Shown: positions 1 through 8,498, counted from the first letter of the stretch. The stretch: 54,482 nucleotides of DNA from Streptomyces rishiriensis (GCF_003112535.1 NZ_BEWA01000031.1:1-54482); one strand, 5' to 3'. The notes: generated from the sequence alone by a model not told the origin. Program-made: numbers and translations.

Positions 1-67
1 GGGGGGTGCCTCTATGTCTTTCGTCAAGGCACCCAGGTTCGGTTTGGGGTGGTGTGACTTGTGGGGG

Positions 68-1285
68 TCATGCGGCGAGTTCGACGTCCTCAGGGATGCG
101 GGGTTCGTAGAAGGTGCCGTCTCGGAGCATGGCGAACAGGACGCTGATGCGTTGGCGGGCCAGGCGGAGGAGGGCCTGGGTGTGGGTTTTGCCGCGGGCT
201 CGTTGCTTGTCGTAGTAGGTGCGGGAGGCGGGGTCGGCGTTCATGCAGGCGAAGGCGGAGAGGAACATTGCCCGTTTGAGCTGACGGTTTCCGCCTCGGG
301 GTGCGTGTTCGCCGTGGATCGAGGTTCCGGACGACTTCGTGGCCGGGGCCAGGCCGGCGTAGGAGGCGAGGTGGGCGGCGGTGGGGAAGCTGGTGCCGTC
401 GCCGACGGTGACCAGCAGGACGGCGGCGGTCCTGACGCCGACGCCGGGCATCGACGTCAGGACCGGGGAAAGAGGGTGGGCCTCCAGCAGGGCGTTGATC
501 TGGGCTTCCAGGGCCCGGCGCTGGGTGTGGACGGCGGCGAGCGAGGCGGCCAGGGAGGGCACGACGATGTCGAGGGTGCCGGTGCCGGGCACGACGACGG
601 TCTGTTCGTCGAGCGCGTCGAAGACGTCGTCGATCAGCCGCTGGGCCATGCGCGGCGCCTTGGGCCGGATCAGTTCCACGAGTCTGCGACGGCCGGCCTT
701 GCGCAGGGCGGCCGGGGAGCCGTAGCGCTCCAGGAGCCAGGTGACGGCCTGGTGGTCCAGGCGAGGGCCGAGGACGCGTTCGAGGCTGGGGTGGAACTGG
801 GTGAGCAGGCCGCGTATCCGGTTGGACGTGCGGGTGGCCTCGGCGGCGAGGTCCTGGTCGAAGCCGACGAGCACGGTCAGCTCGGCGGTGATCTCGTCGG
901 TCAGTTCCAGCGAGCGCAGGGTGTGCGGCATGGTGCGGGCGGCGTCGGCGATGACCGCGGCGTCCTTGGCGTCGGTCTTGGCCTCGCCCGGGTAGAGGTC
1001 GGCGATCCGGCGCATGGCGAGTCCGGGCAGGTAGGCGACCTGGCAGCCCGCGTCACGGGCGACGGTCAGCGGGAGGGCGCCGATGGAGGCGGGCTGGTCC
1101 ACGATCACCAGCACGGTGCCGAACTTCGCGGTCAGCTTGTCGAAGACGGCCCGCAGTTTTGGCTCGCTGTTCGGCAGTTGCTTGTCGAAGACCTTCTTCC
1201 CGGCCGGGGTCAGCCCGTGGCCGTGATGGCTGCTCTTGCCGACGTCCAGGCCGAGGAACACGCCCACGTCTTCGGTGTCGAACAT
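68..1285 (-). CDS. IS110-family transposase (DEDD recombinase)
   Basis: A 405-aa protein that cuts and joins DNA during movement of the element. The N-terminal DEDD RuvC-like domain begins with the motif FLGLDVGKSSHHGHG, whose Asp is the first catalytic acid. The C-terminal transposase_20 domain holds MPGVGVRTAAVLL and, further on, YAGLAPATKSSG, with the serine typical of the family. The ATG at 1285 is chosen over upstream in-frame starts because the family begins a few residues before the GLDVGK motif and a GGGAAAGG ribosome site lies just upstream. Length is normal and no frame break is seen, so the gene looks intact. In characterised IS110 members (such as IS621) the enzyme is guided by an RNA from the element's own non-coding end. 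Confidence 0.93.
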   Translation of the reverse strand: MFDTEDVGVFLGLDVGKSSHHGHGLTPAGKKVFDKQLPNSEPKLRAVFDKLTAKFGTVLVIVDQPASIGALPLTVARDAGCQVAYLPGLAMRRIADLYPGEAKTDAKDAAVIADAARTMPHTLRSLELTDEITAELTVLVGFDQDLAAEATRTSNRIRGLLTQFHPSLERVLGPRLDHQAVTWLLERYGSPAALRKAGRRRLVELIRPKAPRMAQRLIDDVFDALDEQTVVVPGTGTLDIVVPSLAASLAAVHTQRRALEAQINALLEAHPLSPVLTSMPGVGVRTAAVLLVTVGDGTSFPTAAHLASYAGLAPATKSSGTSIHGEHAPRGGNRQLKRAMFLSAFACMNADPASRTYYDKQRARGKTHTQALLRLARQRISVLFAMLRDGTFYEPRIPEDVELAA

Positions 1286-1460
1286 CGCGCCTTTCCCAGG
1301 GTGTTGACGGTGCCGGCCTCGGCTTCGGTGTCGTACGCGCGCATCCACGTTATGCAGACCTGCCGCTCGCGAGCTGTCCGGCAGTGCGCCGGACCGGGCG
1401 GTGGCCGGACCTCTCATCAGCGTCTCCGACGGCACCTCCCGGGCCCGGTGACACCACCCC
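1286..1460 (-). ncRNA. Candidate bridge-RNA region of the IS110 element
   Basis: This non-coding stretch lies between the transposase start and the right member of the 10-bp inverted repeat. In IS110-group elements the guide (bridge) RNA is made from the non-coding end on the 5' side of the gene, and this stretch has the right position and size. The call rests on position only; target- and donor-binding loops were not resolved by eye. From about 1480 to 1669 nothing recognisable is present. Confidence 0.35.
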
Positions 1461-1669
1461 CCAGGTCATCCGTTCGACAGGGGGCAACAGTCATGCCGGG
1501 CCCGGAGGCCAGCGGCCCCGTTGCGGAACCGCGGAAAACATAACGGGGCGGGCCTGGTGGAAGCGCGGCCTGACCGCCCGACACCCGGCGGGGCGTACGA
1601 GGTGCGGCTCACGGAATCGGAGGCTGACGTGGTGGCCTGCGAAGGCTCCGTTTCCGGCCCCGAGCCTGC

Positions 1670-2536
1670 TTATCGCAGCACCCGCCCGAGGAAGCCGCGC
1701 AGGTAACCCGCGACGACGTCCAGGTGGCTCTCCAGCAGGAAGTGACCGCCGTTGATCAGGTGCACCTCCGCGTCCTTGGCGTCGCGGGCGAAGGCTCGCG
1801 CGCCCGCTGGGCCGAAGATCTCGTCGTTGCGGCCCCACACGGCGAGCACGGGGACCCCGCTGGTGCGCAGGAATTCGTGCAGCAGCGGGTAGAGCGGGCG
1901 ATTGTTCTGGTAGTCGCGGAACAGCGCCAGCTGGACCTCGTCGTTGCCCTCGCGGGAGACGAGAGCGAAGTCGTGCTCCCAGGTGTCCGGGCTGACCAGG
2001 CTCGGATCGGGCACGCCGTGCACGTACTGCCAGCGGATGGCGTCGACGCTGAGCGCGGCGCGGACGGCGGGTTCGGTGTCGGGACCGGGGTTCGCCCCGT
2101 AGGCCCAGACGTCGGTCCAGAACGACTCGACGAAACCGTCCTCGTAGCCGTTGCCGTTCTGGGTGACGAGGGCGGAGATCCGTTCGGGGTGCCGGAGCGC
2201 GAGGCGCCACCCGATGGGGGCGCCGTAGTCCTGCACGTAGAGGGCGTAGCGGTCCAGGCCCAGTTGGTCGAGCAGTCCGGAGGTGAGTTCGGCGAGGGCG
2301 TCGAATGTGTAGGCGAACTCCCCCACGAGGGGGGCGTCGGAGTGACCGAAGCCGAGGTGGTCCGGCGCGATGACGTGGTAGTCGTCGGCCAGCAGCGGTA
2401 TGAGCTCGCGGAACATGAACGAGCTGGTCGGGTAGCCGTGCAGCAGGACGATCGCGGGGGCGTCGGCGGGGCCGGCTTCACGGTAGAAGATCTCATGGCC
2501 GTCGACAGTGGCGGTCCGGTAGTGCACCGAGCTCAT
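1670..2536 (-). CDS. Alpha/beta hydrolase, epoxide hydrolase/dehalogenase type
   Basis: A 288-aa cytosolic hydrolase. It shows the HGYPTSSFMF oxyanion loop near residue 34, the APDHLGFGHSD strand near 57, and VQDYGAPIGW near 102. There Asp103, not Ser, occupies the nucleophile elbow, as in epoxide hydrolases and haloalkane dehalogenases. The late acid (WGRNDEIF) and the catalytic His (GGHFLLES) follow. The start at 2536 is preferred over upstream in-frame ATGs because the fold begins there and the intergenic boxes would otherwise be inside the gene. It is divergent from a CGNR regulator 103 bp away, which probably controls it. The substrate is unknown; an epoxide or halogenated compound is the family expectation. 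Confidence 0.85.
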   Translation of the reverse strand: MSSVHYRTATVDGHEIFYREAGPADAPAIVLLHGYPTSSFMFRELIPLLADDYHVIAPDHLGFGHSDAPLVGEFAYTFDALAELTSGLLDQLGLDRYALYVQDYGAPIGWRLALRHPERISALVTQNGNGYEDGFVESFWTDVWAYGANPGPDTEPAVRAALSVDAIRWQYVHGVPDPSLVSPDTWEHDFALVSREGNDEVQLALFRDYQNNRPLYPLLHEFLRTSGVPVLAVWGRNDEIFGPAGARAFARDAKDAEVHLINGGHFLLESHLDVVAGYLRGFLGRVLR

Positions 2537-2557
2537 TTCTAACCCTTTCAAGTATTT

Positions 2558-2625
2558 GATCTGGTTAGCTGCTCGCCATGCAAGCACGCGGTGAGCTAAC
2601 CTGTCAAATGACTCGATCCGGTTAG
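2558..2625. promoter_or_regulatory. Three GGTTAG boxes in a divergent promoter
   Basis: The gap between the hydrolase and the CGNR gene holds GATCTGGTTAG (2558-2568), GATCCGGTTAG (2615-2625) and an inverted copy with AGCTAACC (2594-2601), which pairs with GGTTAGCT at 2563-2570. The inverted copy is followed by GTCAAATGA, mirroring the TTTGAT before the first box. The repeats fill nearly the whole gap. They are best read as binding sites for the neighbouring CGNR protein, acting on both genes. Confidence 0.6.
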
Positions 2626-2639
2626 AGGGGAGTGGCCCG

Positions 2640-3119
2640 ATGGACACGCTGCTGGACCTGCTCAACAGCAGGCCACTGGTCAACGGCGAGGAACAGGACG
2701 CGCTCGGCGACCCGGCCGCAGGCAGACGCTGGGCGCGGGAGCACGGCGGCGAAGGCAGCCTCGCGGAACTGGCGCTGCTGCGCGAGACGCGCGACATCCT
2801 GCGGGACATAGTGCGCGGAGAACGCTCGCCCGCCGCGTTGAGCCCGCTGCTCGAAGGGGTCCACCAGATCCCGGAGATCACTTCGGACGGTCTTCAGTGG
2901 ACGGTCAGGACTCCGCCGCACGCCCGGCTGGCCGTCGAGGCGGTTCTCGCCTGGGCCGCCACCGAGCAGCACATGCCCGGCCGGCTACGCCCCTGCGCCA
3001 ATGACGAGTGCCAGTTGTTCCTGCTCGACCGCAGCCGTGCCAACCGTGCCCGCTGGTGCTCGATGGCCGTCTGCGGCAACCGCGAAAAAGCCCGCCGCCA
3101 CTACGAACGCACCCGCTGA
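2640..3119 (+). CDS. CGNR zinc-finger transcriptional regulator
   Basis: A 159-aa DNA-binding protein. The N-terminal part (about 1-105) fits the ABATE ligand-sensing region: MDTLLDLLNSRPLVNG, then an LRETRDILRDIV helix. The C-terminal zinc finger has Cys119, Cys124, Cys140 and Cys145, the last within the family signature CGNR. The finger is followed by the basic tail KARRHYERTR. Its start lies 15 bp after the last GGTTAG box, which suggests autoregulation together with control of the divergent hydrolase. Confidence 0.88.
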   Translation: MDTLLDLLNSRPLVNGEEQDALGDPAAGRRWAREHGGEGSLAELALLRETRDILRDIVRGERSPAALSPLLEGVHQIPEITSDGLQWTVRTPPHARLAVEAVLAWAATEQHMPGRLRPCANDECQLFLLDRSRANRARWCSMAVCGNREKARRHYERTR

Positions 3120-3357
3120 TCAGTTCCTCGACGAGCAGGGCCGGTGAGAAGTGAAGCCGGTCGTCACGCGGTACGGCGAAATCGCCGTCCGCAACCGCGC
3201 GAGCTGCGGTCCTCGACCAGCGAACCTCACTGATCGTTCCAGCTGCAGGCGGCCCACTCCCCCGGACAGCCGCCTGCTGCCCCCGCACACGCCCCACCAC
3301 CCTCCACCCCCGACAGGCCGCCTCCACAGCGGTGATCCGGACGGCGCGGCTCGACAG

Positions 3358-3954
3358 TCAGCGGGCGATGGTGAGCGCGAAGGGTGTGAAGCCGGTGGAG
3401 CGGACGAGGTGCGGTACGAACAGGATCGCGGCCTCTGTGGCGCGGGCGGTCCGGATCCCGCCGAGATCGGTGATCCATTCCTTGTGCCAGCCGAGGTCGG
3501 TGAGCAGTTCGTGGACGGTCTGCTTGGCCTCAGGGTCCTCGCCGGAGAGGAACGCGGTCGGCGTCTGGGAGAGCGTGGCCGGCGAGGTCATCACCGGGAA
3601 GAGCATGGTGTTGAGTGTCTTGACGACGCGCGTTTCGGGGAGCGCTTCCTGGAGTTGTTCGGCGAGGCTCGAGCCGGGGTAGATCAGGTCGCCGGGCAGT
3701 CCGTCCGGTCCGTCGATGGTGGCGTTGGCGATGTCGACGAGGATCTTGTCCCGGAGTTCTTCGCGCAGAGCGGCGAGCCGGTCCAGCGAGCCGGCACCCG
3801 GGGTGGCGTTGATGACGATCCGGGCCGTCCGGGCGGCATCGGCGGCCGCGCCCGGCGTGCGGTCCGCCACCGTCACCTCGTGTCCTGCCCGGGCGAGGGC
3901 CGCGGCCAGGTTGCCGCCGACGCGGCCGTTTCCGAGAACTGCGATCATGGTCAT
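3358..3954 (-). CDS. NADP/F420-type Rossmann oxidoreductase
   Basis: A 198-aa protein of the family that includes F420-dependent NADP reductases. The dinucleotide motif GNGRVGGNLAAAL is at residues 8-20, followed by a second strand ending VADRTPG and the INATPGAGSLDRL loop. The TLNTMLFPVM segment is typical of these reductases. It would move hydride between NAD(P)H and a partner or substrate that cannot be named here. The next gene on the same strand (inositol-phosphatase-like) starts upstream with a 41-bp gap, so the two are probably co-transcribed and may answer to the divergent LysR regulator. Confidence 0.8.
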   Translation of the reverse strand: MTMIAVLGNGRVGGNLAAALARAGHEVTVADRTPGAAADAARTARIVINATPGAGSLDRLAALREELRDKILVDIANATIDGPDGLPGDLIYPGSSLAEQLQEALPETRVVKTLNTMLFPVMTSPATLSQTPTAFLSGEDPEAKQTVHELLTDLGWHKEWITDLGGIRTARATEAAILFVPHLVRSTGFTPFALTIAR

Positions 3955-3995
3955 GGTGTTCTGGTCCTTCCGTGCGTACAGGGTGAGGTGCGTGG

Positions 3996-4814
3996 TCAGC
4001 GCGAGAGCGTGGATGCGGCCGCGGCGTGGACGCCGGGCGCGGCAGCCAGGAAGCTCTGGCTCTGCGGGGTCCAGGGGCGGCCCTCGGCGTCGGAGATCCG
4101 TCCCCCGGCCTCCGTGACGAGCAGCGCTCCGGGAAGCAGGTCCGCGCGGGCGCCGGCGAACTGCCAGAAGGCGTCGATCCGGCCGGCGGCCACGTTCAGC
4201 AGGTGCAGGGTCGCGGGCACGGCGACGCGGACGACGAGCGCGTCGAAGAGCATCGCGGTGATCGAGGAGCCGACGCGGTGCACGACCTTCTCGTCCTCGT
4301 CCGGCCGGGCCTGGCTGGTGGCCACGATGCTCAGGCCGAGGTCCGCGCTCTGGGATACGTGCAGCGGCCGGCCGTCGAGGTGGGCGCCCGCGCCGGTGAG
4401 CGCGGTGTAGGTCTCGCCGGTCAACGGCAGGTGGACCACGGTGAGCACCGGCTGGTTCTCACGCACGAGGGTGGCGGTCACCGCCCACTCGGGCAGGGCG
4501 TGCAGGTGGTTGACGTTGCCCTCGGACGGATCCACGACCCACCACTCGCCGGACGGCAGCGCCCCGCCGTCCAGTTCATCCTCCACCCAGCCGGCCTCCG
4601 GGCGAAGGCGCGTGAGGCGGGGGCGCAGGATGTCGAGGGCCGTGTCGTCGTTGTCGGCGAGCGCGCGCATCAGCTCTTCGCGGCTCCGGTAGCGGACCAC
4701 CTCGCCGAAGCGCTCGCGCAGCGCCGAACCCGCATCCCGCACGGCGATCACGGTCTGGGCGAGCAGGTCCGCGTCGGAGGCGGCGACGTCAGTGGTCTGA
4801 AGCGTTTCGGACAT
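3996..4814 (-). CDS. Inositol monophosphatase-like protein with variant metal site
   Basis: A 272-aa member of the Li+-sensitive sugar phosphatase fold. The usual metal signature DPIDGTxNF is replaced by DPSEGNVNH (in VVDPSEGNVNHLHALPEW), so the second Asp becomes Glu and the Thr becomes Asn. The first acid pair is present in GWVEDELDG. The third site is kept as an Asp in RADLLPGALLVTEAGG. Activity may be retained with altered metal or substrate preference; the substrate cannot be told. The ATG at 4814 is chosen because homology begins there and it leaves a normal 139-bp divergent promoter gap to the LysR gene. Confidence 0.75.
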   Translation of the reverse strand: MSETLQTTDVAASDADLLAQTVIAVRDAGSALRERFGEVVRYRSREELMRALADNDDTALDILRPRLTRLRPEAGWVEDELDGGALPSGEWWVVDPSEGNVNHLHALPEWAVTATLVRENQPVLTVVHLPLTGETYTALTGAGAHLDGRPLHVSQSADLGLSIVATSQARPDEDEKVVHRVGSSITAMLFDALVVRVAVPATLHLLNVAAGRIDAFWQFAGARADLLPGALLVTEAGGRISDAEGRPWTPQSQSFLAAAPGVHAAAASTLSR

Positions 4815-4953
4815 GGGGGTGTTCCCGTCTGAGGAGGGGTGCTGAGGCCGGTCGAGGGCCGAACCGGGCGTTGCTTCCTGCGCTTTCGCCTCAACGGTAT
4901 GCACCCCCATCATTAACTTCAAATGCATGTCAGGCACGGCTAGGATTACTCGC

Positions 4954-5847
4954 ATGCAATTGGATTTGAACCTGCTCGCCGCGCTCGACGCGCTGTTGGA
5001 GGAGGGCAGCGTGACCGGGGCGGCGGCCCGCCTGCATGTCACCGCCCCCGCGATGAGCCGGAGCCTGGGCCGGATCCGGCGCACGACCGGGGATCAGATC
5101 CTGGTGCGCACCGGCCGCACGATGACGCCGACGCCGTATGCGATCGCCGTCCGGGAACAGGTGCATGAGCTGCTGCACCAGGTCCAGGGAGTGCTGGCAC
5201 CGAGCCGCGAACTCGATCTGGCAACGTTGGAGCGCACTTTCACACTCCGCTGGCACGATTCCCTCGTCGCCTTGAGCGGCCCCGCACTGCTCGCAGCCGT
5301 GCGCGGACAGGCGCCGGGCGTGCGACTGCGCTTCGTCGCGGAATCGAGCACCGACACCCCCGAACTGCGGCGCGGCGAGGTCGACCTCGAGGCGAACGCC
5401 AACCGCCCGAGCGCACCGGACATCCGTGCCGAGAGCGTGGGCGAGACCCGCCTCGTCGTCGTCGCGAGGCAGGGACACCCCCTCACCCGCGTCAGGACCG
5501 TCACCGCACAGCGGTACGCCGCCGCGGAGCACGTCACCGTCTCGCGACGTGGAAACCTCAGCAACGCCATCGACGACGCCCTCGCGGGGCTCGGCCTCAC
5601 CCGCCGCGTGGTGGCGACCGCGCCCACGGAAGCGGCCGCGCTGGAGTTCGCGCGCGGATCCGACATCCTGATCAGCGTCCCCGAAGCCACCACGCGGTCA
5701 GCGGTCGCCGACCTCGGCCTGGTCGTGCTCCCCCTCCCGCTCGAACTGCCGTCGGCGCCGCTGTACCTGTCATGGCATCAGCGCTACGACACCGACCACG
5801 CCCACGCCTGGCTGCGCGCGCTGGCGCGGACCGCGCTGGCCATGTGA
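4954..5847 (+). CDS. LysR-family transcriptional regulator
   Basis: A 297-aa regulator with an N-terminal winged helix (residues about 3-62: LDLNLLAALDALLEEGSV, then AAARLHVTAPAMSRSLGRIR) and a C-terminal periplasmic-binding-like effector domain. The ATG at 4954 follows AGGA at a good distance; an in-frame ATG at 4927 is less likely because LysR proteins start next to the LDLNLL helix. It is divergent from the phosphatase/oxidoreductase pair. The gap holds an unusually AT-rich patch (about 4910-4928), the likely place for a LysR site and the -10 regions. The inducer is unknown. Confidence 0.9.
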   Translation: MQLDLNLLAALDALLEEGSVTGAAARLHVTAPAMSRSLGRIRRTTGDQILVRTGRTMTPTPYAIAVREQVHELLHQVQGVLAPSRELDLATLERTFTLRWHDSLVALSGPALLAAVRGQAPGVRLRFVAESSTDTPELRRGEVDLEANANRPSAPDIRAESVGETRLVVVARQGHPLTRVRTVTAQRYAAAEHVTVSRRGNLSNAIDDALAGLGLTRRVVATAPTEAAALEFARGSDILISVPEATTRSAVADLGLVVLPLPLELPSAPLYLSWHQRYDTDHAHAWLRALARTALAM

Positions 5848-6188
5848 GGAGCGTCGAGGTCGGCGCCGTCCGCGCAGGAGATCGCCGACCGGAAGGACAC
5901 CTACGGGACGGCGCATGCCTCACTGCCGTCTGCCCGGCGTACCGTCCGGGAGCCGTCCCCGGTCCCGGCGCCGGTCCGGCGCCGGAGGCGCTCGAGCCGT
6001 GGCGGCCGCTGCTGGAGATGCTCACCGCGCCCGCGGGGCAGCCCGCGCGGCGCGTCCCGGCGGATCCCGACCCCCCCGACGCCCGGAGGACGTCTCTTTT
6101 CAGCCATGCCCCTCCAACGTCCCTGCACGGAAAGGTACTTCCGTACAGGAGCACGCGCCTGACATCTTGCATCCACCACTCGTTTCGT
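5848..6188. other. Intergenic stretch, no supported gene
   Basis: No reading frame here has convincing coding character. One plus-strand frame contains a Pro/Ala-rich segment (EPWRPLLEMLTAP) that might be the end of a lost gene, but nothing identifies it. The protease promoter probably lies in the last 100 bp. Confidence 0.4.
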
Positions 6189-6223
6189 ACGGCCCGGCCG
6201 GTGCCTCAGCACGGCCGGGCCGT
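6189..6223 (+). promoter_or_regulatory. 12-bp perfect hairpin next to the protease ribosome site
   Basis: Bases 6189-6200 pair perfectly with 6212-6223 around an 11-nt loop, all G/C but for one terminal A-T pair. The stem ends 4 nt before GGAGGA (6228-6233), and the gene starts with the weak codon TTG. Either it ends upstream transcripts, or it lies in the protease mRNA leader and affects ribosome access or RNA stability. No U-run follows. Confidence 0.55.
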
Positions 6224-6237
6224 CTCCGGAGGACGCA

Positions 6238-8049
6238 TTGATATCCCAGATATCCAGCCGACCTAGACGCACGCTGGTGCTGGCGGCCACGCTCGGCGCC
6301 GTCCTCGCGTTCGGCGCCCCGGGCGCCCTCGCGGGCACGCTCCCCGTCGCCCCCTCCACCGCGCCGGCCGCCAAGGCCCCCGCTCCGGCCCACGCTCCGG
6401 CCGCCGTGCCGGCTTCCCGGAGTGCGGCCTGGGTGGCCGGCACCCGTGCCTACCTCGTGATCACCGCCCCCGGTGACAGTTCGGCGGTCCGCTCCGCGAT
6501 CACGGCCAACGGCGGCACCGTCTTCTCCGACTTCGACGCCATCGGCGTGATCGTCGCCCACTCGGCGTCCAGCGGATTCGCCGCTGCCATGCGCGGCGTC
6601 GCCGGCGTGCAGCAGGTCGGCGCCACGCGCACCTCGGACGTCCCGGCCGATGCCTACAACCCGGCGCTGCCGGCCAATCCCGCCCAGGCCTCGACCCCGG
6701 CCGGAGAACCGGTCCGGGCCGACATGAGCCAGATCAAGGCCGACCAGGCCTGGGCCGTGAACCCGGGCTCCGCCTCCGTCACGGTCGGCATCCTGGACAC
6801 CGGCGTGGACGACCAGCACCAGGACCTGGCGCCCAACTTCGACGCGGCCGACTCGGTCTCCTGCGCCTACGGCAAGCCCGACACCCGTGCCGGCGCCTGG
6901 CGGGACGTCGACACGCACGGCACCCACGTAGCGGGCACCATCGCCGCGGCCAAGAACGGCAAGGGCGTCGTCGGCGTGGCCCCCGGGGTGAAGATCGCCG
7001 CGGTCCGGGTGGCCGAGCCGGGCAACTCCTTCTTCTTCGCCGAGAACACCGTCTGCGGCTTCGTCTGGGCCGGTGACCACGGCTTCAAGGTCACCAACAA
7101 CAGTTATTACACGGACCCGTGGCAGTTCAACTGCCCGGACAACATCGACCAGGCCGCCATCATCGAGGGCGTCAAGCGCGCCCAGGAGTACGCCGAGGGC
7201 AAGGGCTCCCTCCAGATCGCCGCCGCGGGCAACGAGAACTACGACCTCGCCCACAAGACGACCGACTCCGCGAGCCCGAACGACTCGACGCCGGTCACCC
7301 GCACCATCACCAACGCCTGCCTCGACATCCCGACCGAACTCCCGGGCGTGGTCACGGTCGCGGCCAACGGCACGGGCGTCACCAAGGCCTCGTTCTCCAA
7401 CTACGGGCAGGACGTCATCGACGTCGCGGCGCCGGGCAGCAACGTGTACTCCACCGTCCCCGGCGGCGGCTACGGCAGCAAGAGCGGCACCTCGATGGCA
7501 ACCCCGCACGTGGTCGGTGTGGCGGCACTCATCGCCAGCGCCAACCCGGGCATCACCCCTGCGCAGATCCGCGCCAAGCTGGCCGCCCAGGCCAACCACG
7601 TCGCCTGCCCCTCGGACAGCCGCTGCACGGGCACGACGGCCGACAACTCGTTCTTCGGCGAAGGGCAGGTCGACGCCCTCAAGGCCGTCGGGACCACCCC
7701 GCCGCCCGGCAAGTACTTCGAGAACCTCACGGACTTCGCCATCAACGACAACGCGACCGTGGAGAGCCCGATCGCCGTCACCGGCGTGACCGGCAACGCC
7801 CCGGCCACCCTCAAAGTGGGTGTGGACATCAAGCACACCTACATCGGTGACCTGAAGGTCGACCTGGTGGCGCCGGACGGCACCGTCCACACGCTGCACG
7901 ACCGCGCCGGCGGCAGCGCCGACAACATCGCCCAGACCTTCACCGTGAACGCCTCCTCGGAGGTCGCGAACGGCACCTGGAAGCTGCGCGTCAACGACAA
8001 CGCCGCCTCCGACACAGGCAAGATCGACGCCTGGAACCTGACCTTCTAG
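6238..8049 (+). CDS. Secreted subtilisin-like protease (S8) with P domain
   Basis: A 603-aa exported serine protease. The signal peptide is at about 1-32 (basic start, hydrophobic core, cut after GALAG). An Ala/Pro-rich stretch and an inhibitor-I9-like propeptide run to about residue 150. The catalytic triad is Asp187 (LDTGVDD), His227 (HGTHVAGT) and Ser419 (GTSMATPHV), with the oxyanion Asn in AAAGNEN. From about 490 to the end there is a proprotein-convertase P domain (IGDLKVDLVAPDGTVHTL, then GTWKLRVNDNA). The TTG at 6238 sits 4 nt after GGAGGA. It stands alone between intergenic regions. Confidence 0.92.
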   Translation: MISQISSRPRRTLVLAATLGAVLAFGAPGALAGTLPVAPSTAPAAKAPAPAHAPAAVPASRSAAWVAGTRAYLVITAPGDSSAVRSAITANGGTVFSDFDAIGVIVAHSASSGFAAAMRGVAGVQQVGATRTSDVPADAYNPALPANPAQASTPAGEPVRADMSQIKADQAWAVNPGSASVTVGILDTGVDDQHQDLAPNFDAADSVSCAYGKPDTRAGAWRDVDTHGTHVAGTIAAAKNGKGVVGVAPGVKIAAVRVAEPGNSFFFAENTVCGFVWAGDHGFKVTNNSYYTDPWQFNCPDNIDQAAIIEGVKRAQEYAEGKGSLQIAAAGNENYDLAHKTTDSASPNDSTPVTRTITNACLDIPTELPGVVTVAANGTGVTKASFSNYGQDVIDVAAPGSNVYSTVPGGGYGSKSGTSMATPHVVGVAALIASANPGITPAQIRAKLAAQANHVACPSDSRCTGTTADNSFFGEGQVDALKAVGTTPPPGKYFENLTDFAINDNATVESPIAVTGVTGNAPATLKVGVDIKHTYIGDLKVDLVAPDGTVHTLHDRAGGSADNIAQTFTVNASSEVANGTWKLRVNDNAASDTGKIDAWNLTF

Positions 8050-8132
8050 CGCTGTGACCGCATAGGTTCGCCGGATTGGCGGTCAGGGCGGCTGGATGGG
8101 CGGTGACGTCCATTGCGACTGCTGGAGGTGTG

Positions 8133-8415
8133 GTGGCCGAGCCTGTGCGGGTACGCGGAATGGCCGATCAGACTGACCGATCAGGAAGGGCAGAAGCTGC
8201 AGCAGATCGTCCGCCGGGGCAGCAGCAGCTCGGTGCGCTACCGGCGGGCGATGATGCTGCTCGCCTCGGCCGGCGGGAACCGAGTGCCGGTGGTCGCCCA
8301 GCTGGTACAGGCCGGCGAGGACACCATCCGCGATGTGACCCACCAGTTCAGCGAGATCGGCCTGGCCTGCCTGGACCCTCGGTGGGCGGGAGGCCGTCCC
8401 CGCCTGCTCACCCCT
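8133..8415 (+). pseudogene. IS630-family transposase relic, N-terminal part
   Basis: A GTG after GGAGG starts VAEPVRVRG, then the frame slips and homology goes on as LTDQEGQKLQQIVRRG, YRRAMMLLASAGGN and ACLDPRWAGGRPRLLTP. This is the helix-turn-helix end of an IS630-type transposase. The catalytic DDE part is missing: the reading ends where a reverse-strand IS5 fragment begins. At least one frameshift and a large 3' deletion make it non-functional. Confidence 0.75.
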
Positions 8416-8429
8416 ACGACGAGTTCGGG

Positions 8430-8498
8430 CCCCTCAGGCAACAACGACTCCAGCACCGACCACTGCTCATCAGAAAGATCCCCTCGCCCCACATATTG
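8430..8498 (-). pseudogene. IS5-family transposase N-terminal scrap
   Basis: The minus strand reads VGRGDLSDEQWSVLESLLPE, the conserved opening of actinobacterial IS5-family transposases (usually [L/T]DEQWxxLEPLLP). Homology stops after about 22 residues, right against the IS630 relic on the other strand. One element probably landed in the other and both then decayed. Confidence 0.65.

Larger units (their letters stand above)
1..1480 (-). mobile_element. IS110-family insertion element, left side cut by window edge
   Basis: The element consists of the transposase gene plus short flanks. A perfect 10-bp inverted repeat (GGGGTGGTGT at 46-55, its complement at 1451-1460) brackets the gene, 12 bp beyond the stop and about 165 bp before the start. 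A second pair (4-10 with 28-34) can form a hairpin just after the gene. IS110 elements usually lack ordinary terminal inverted repeats and leave no or short target duplications, so the outer ends cannot be fixed here. The right limit of about 1480 is a guess; the left end may lie at or beyond base 1. Confidence 0.6.

Noticed and set aside
5772..6266. Small plus-strand frame between the LysR and protease genes
   Set aside because: It overlaps the LysR end, has no ribosome site and is a Pro/Arg-rich composition artefact.
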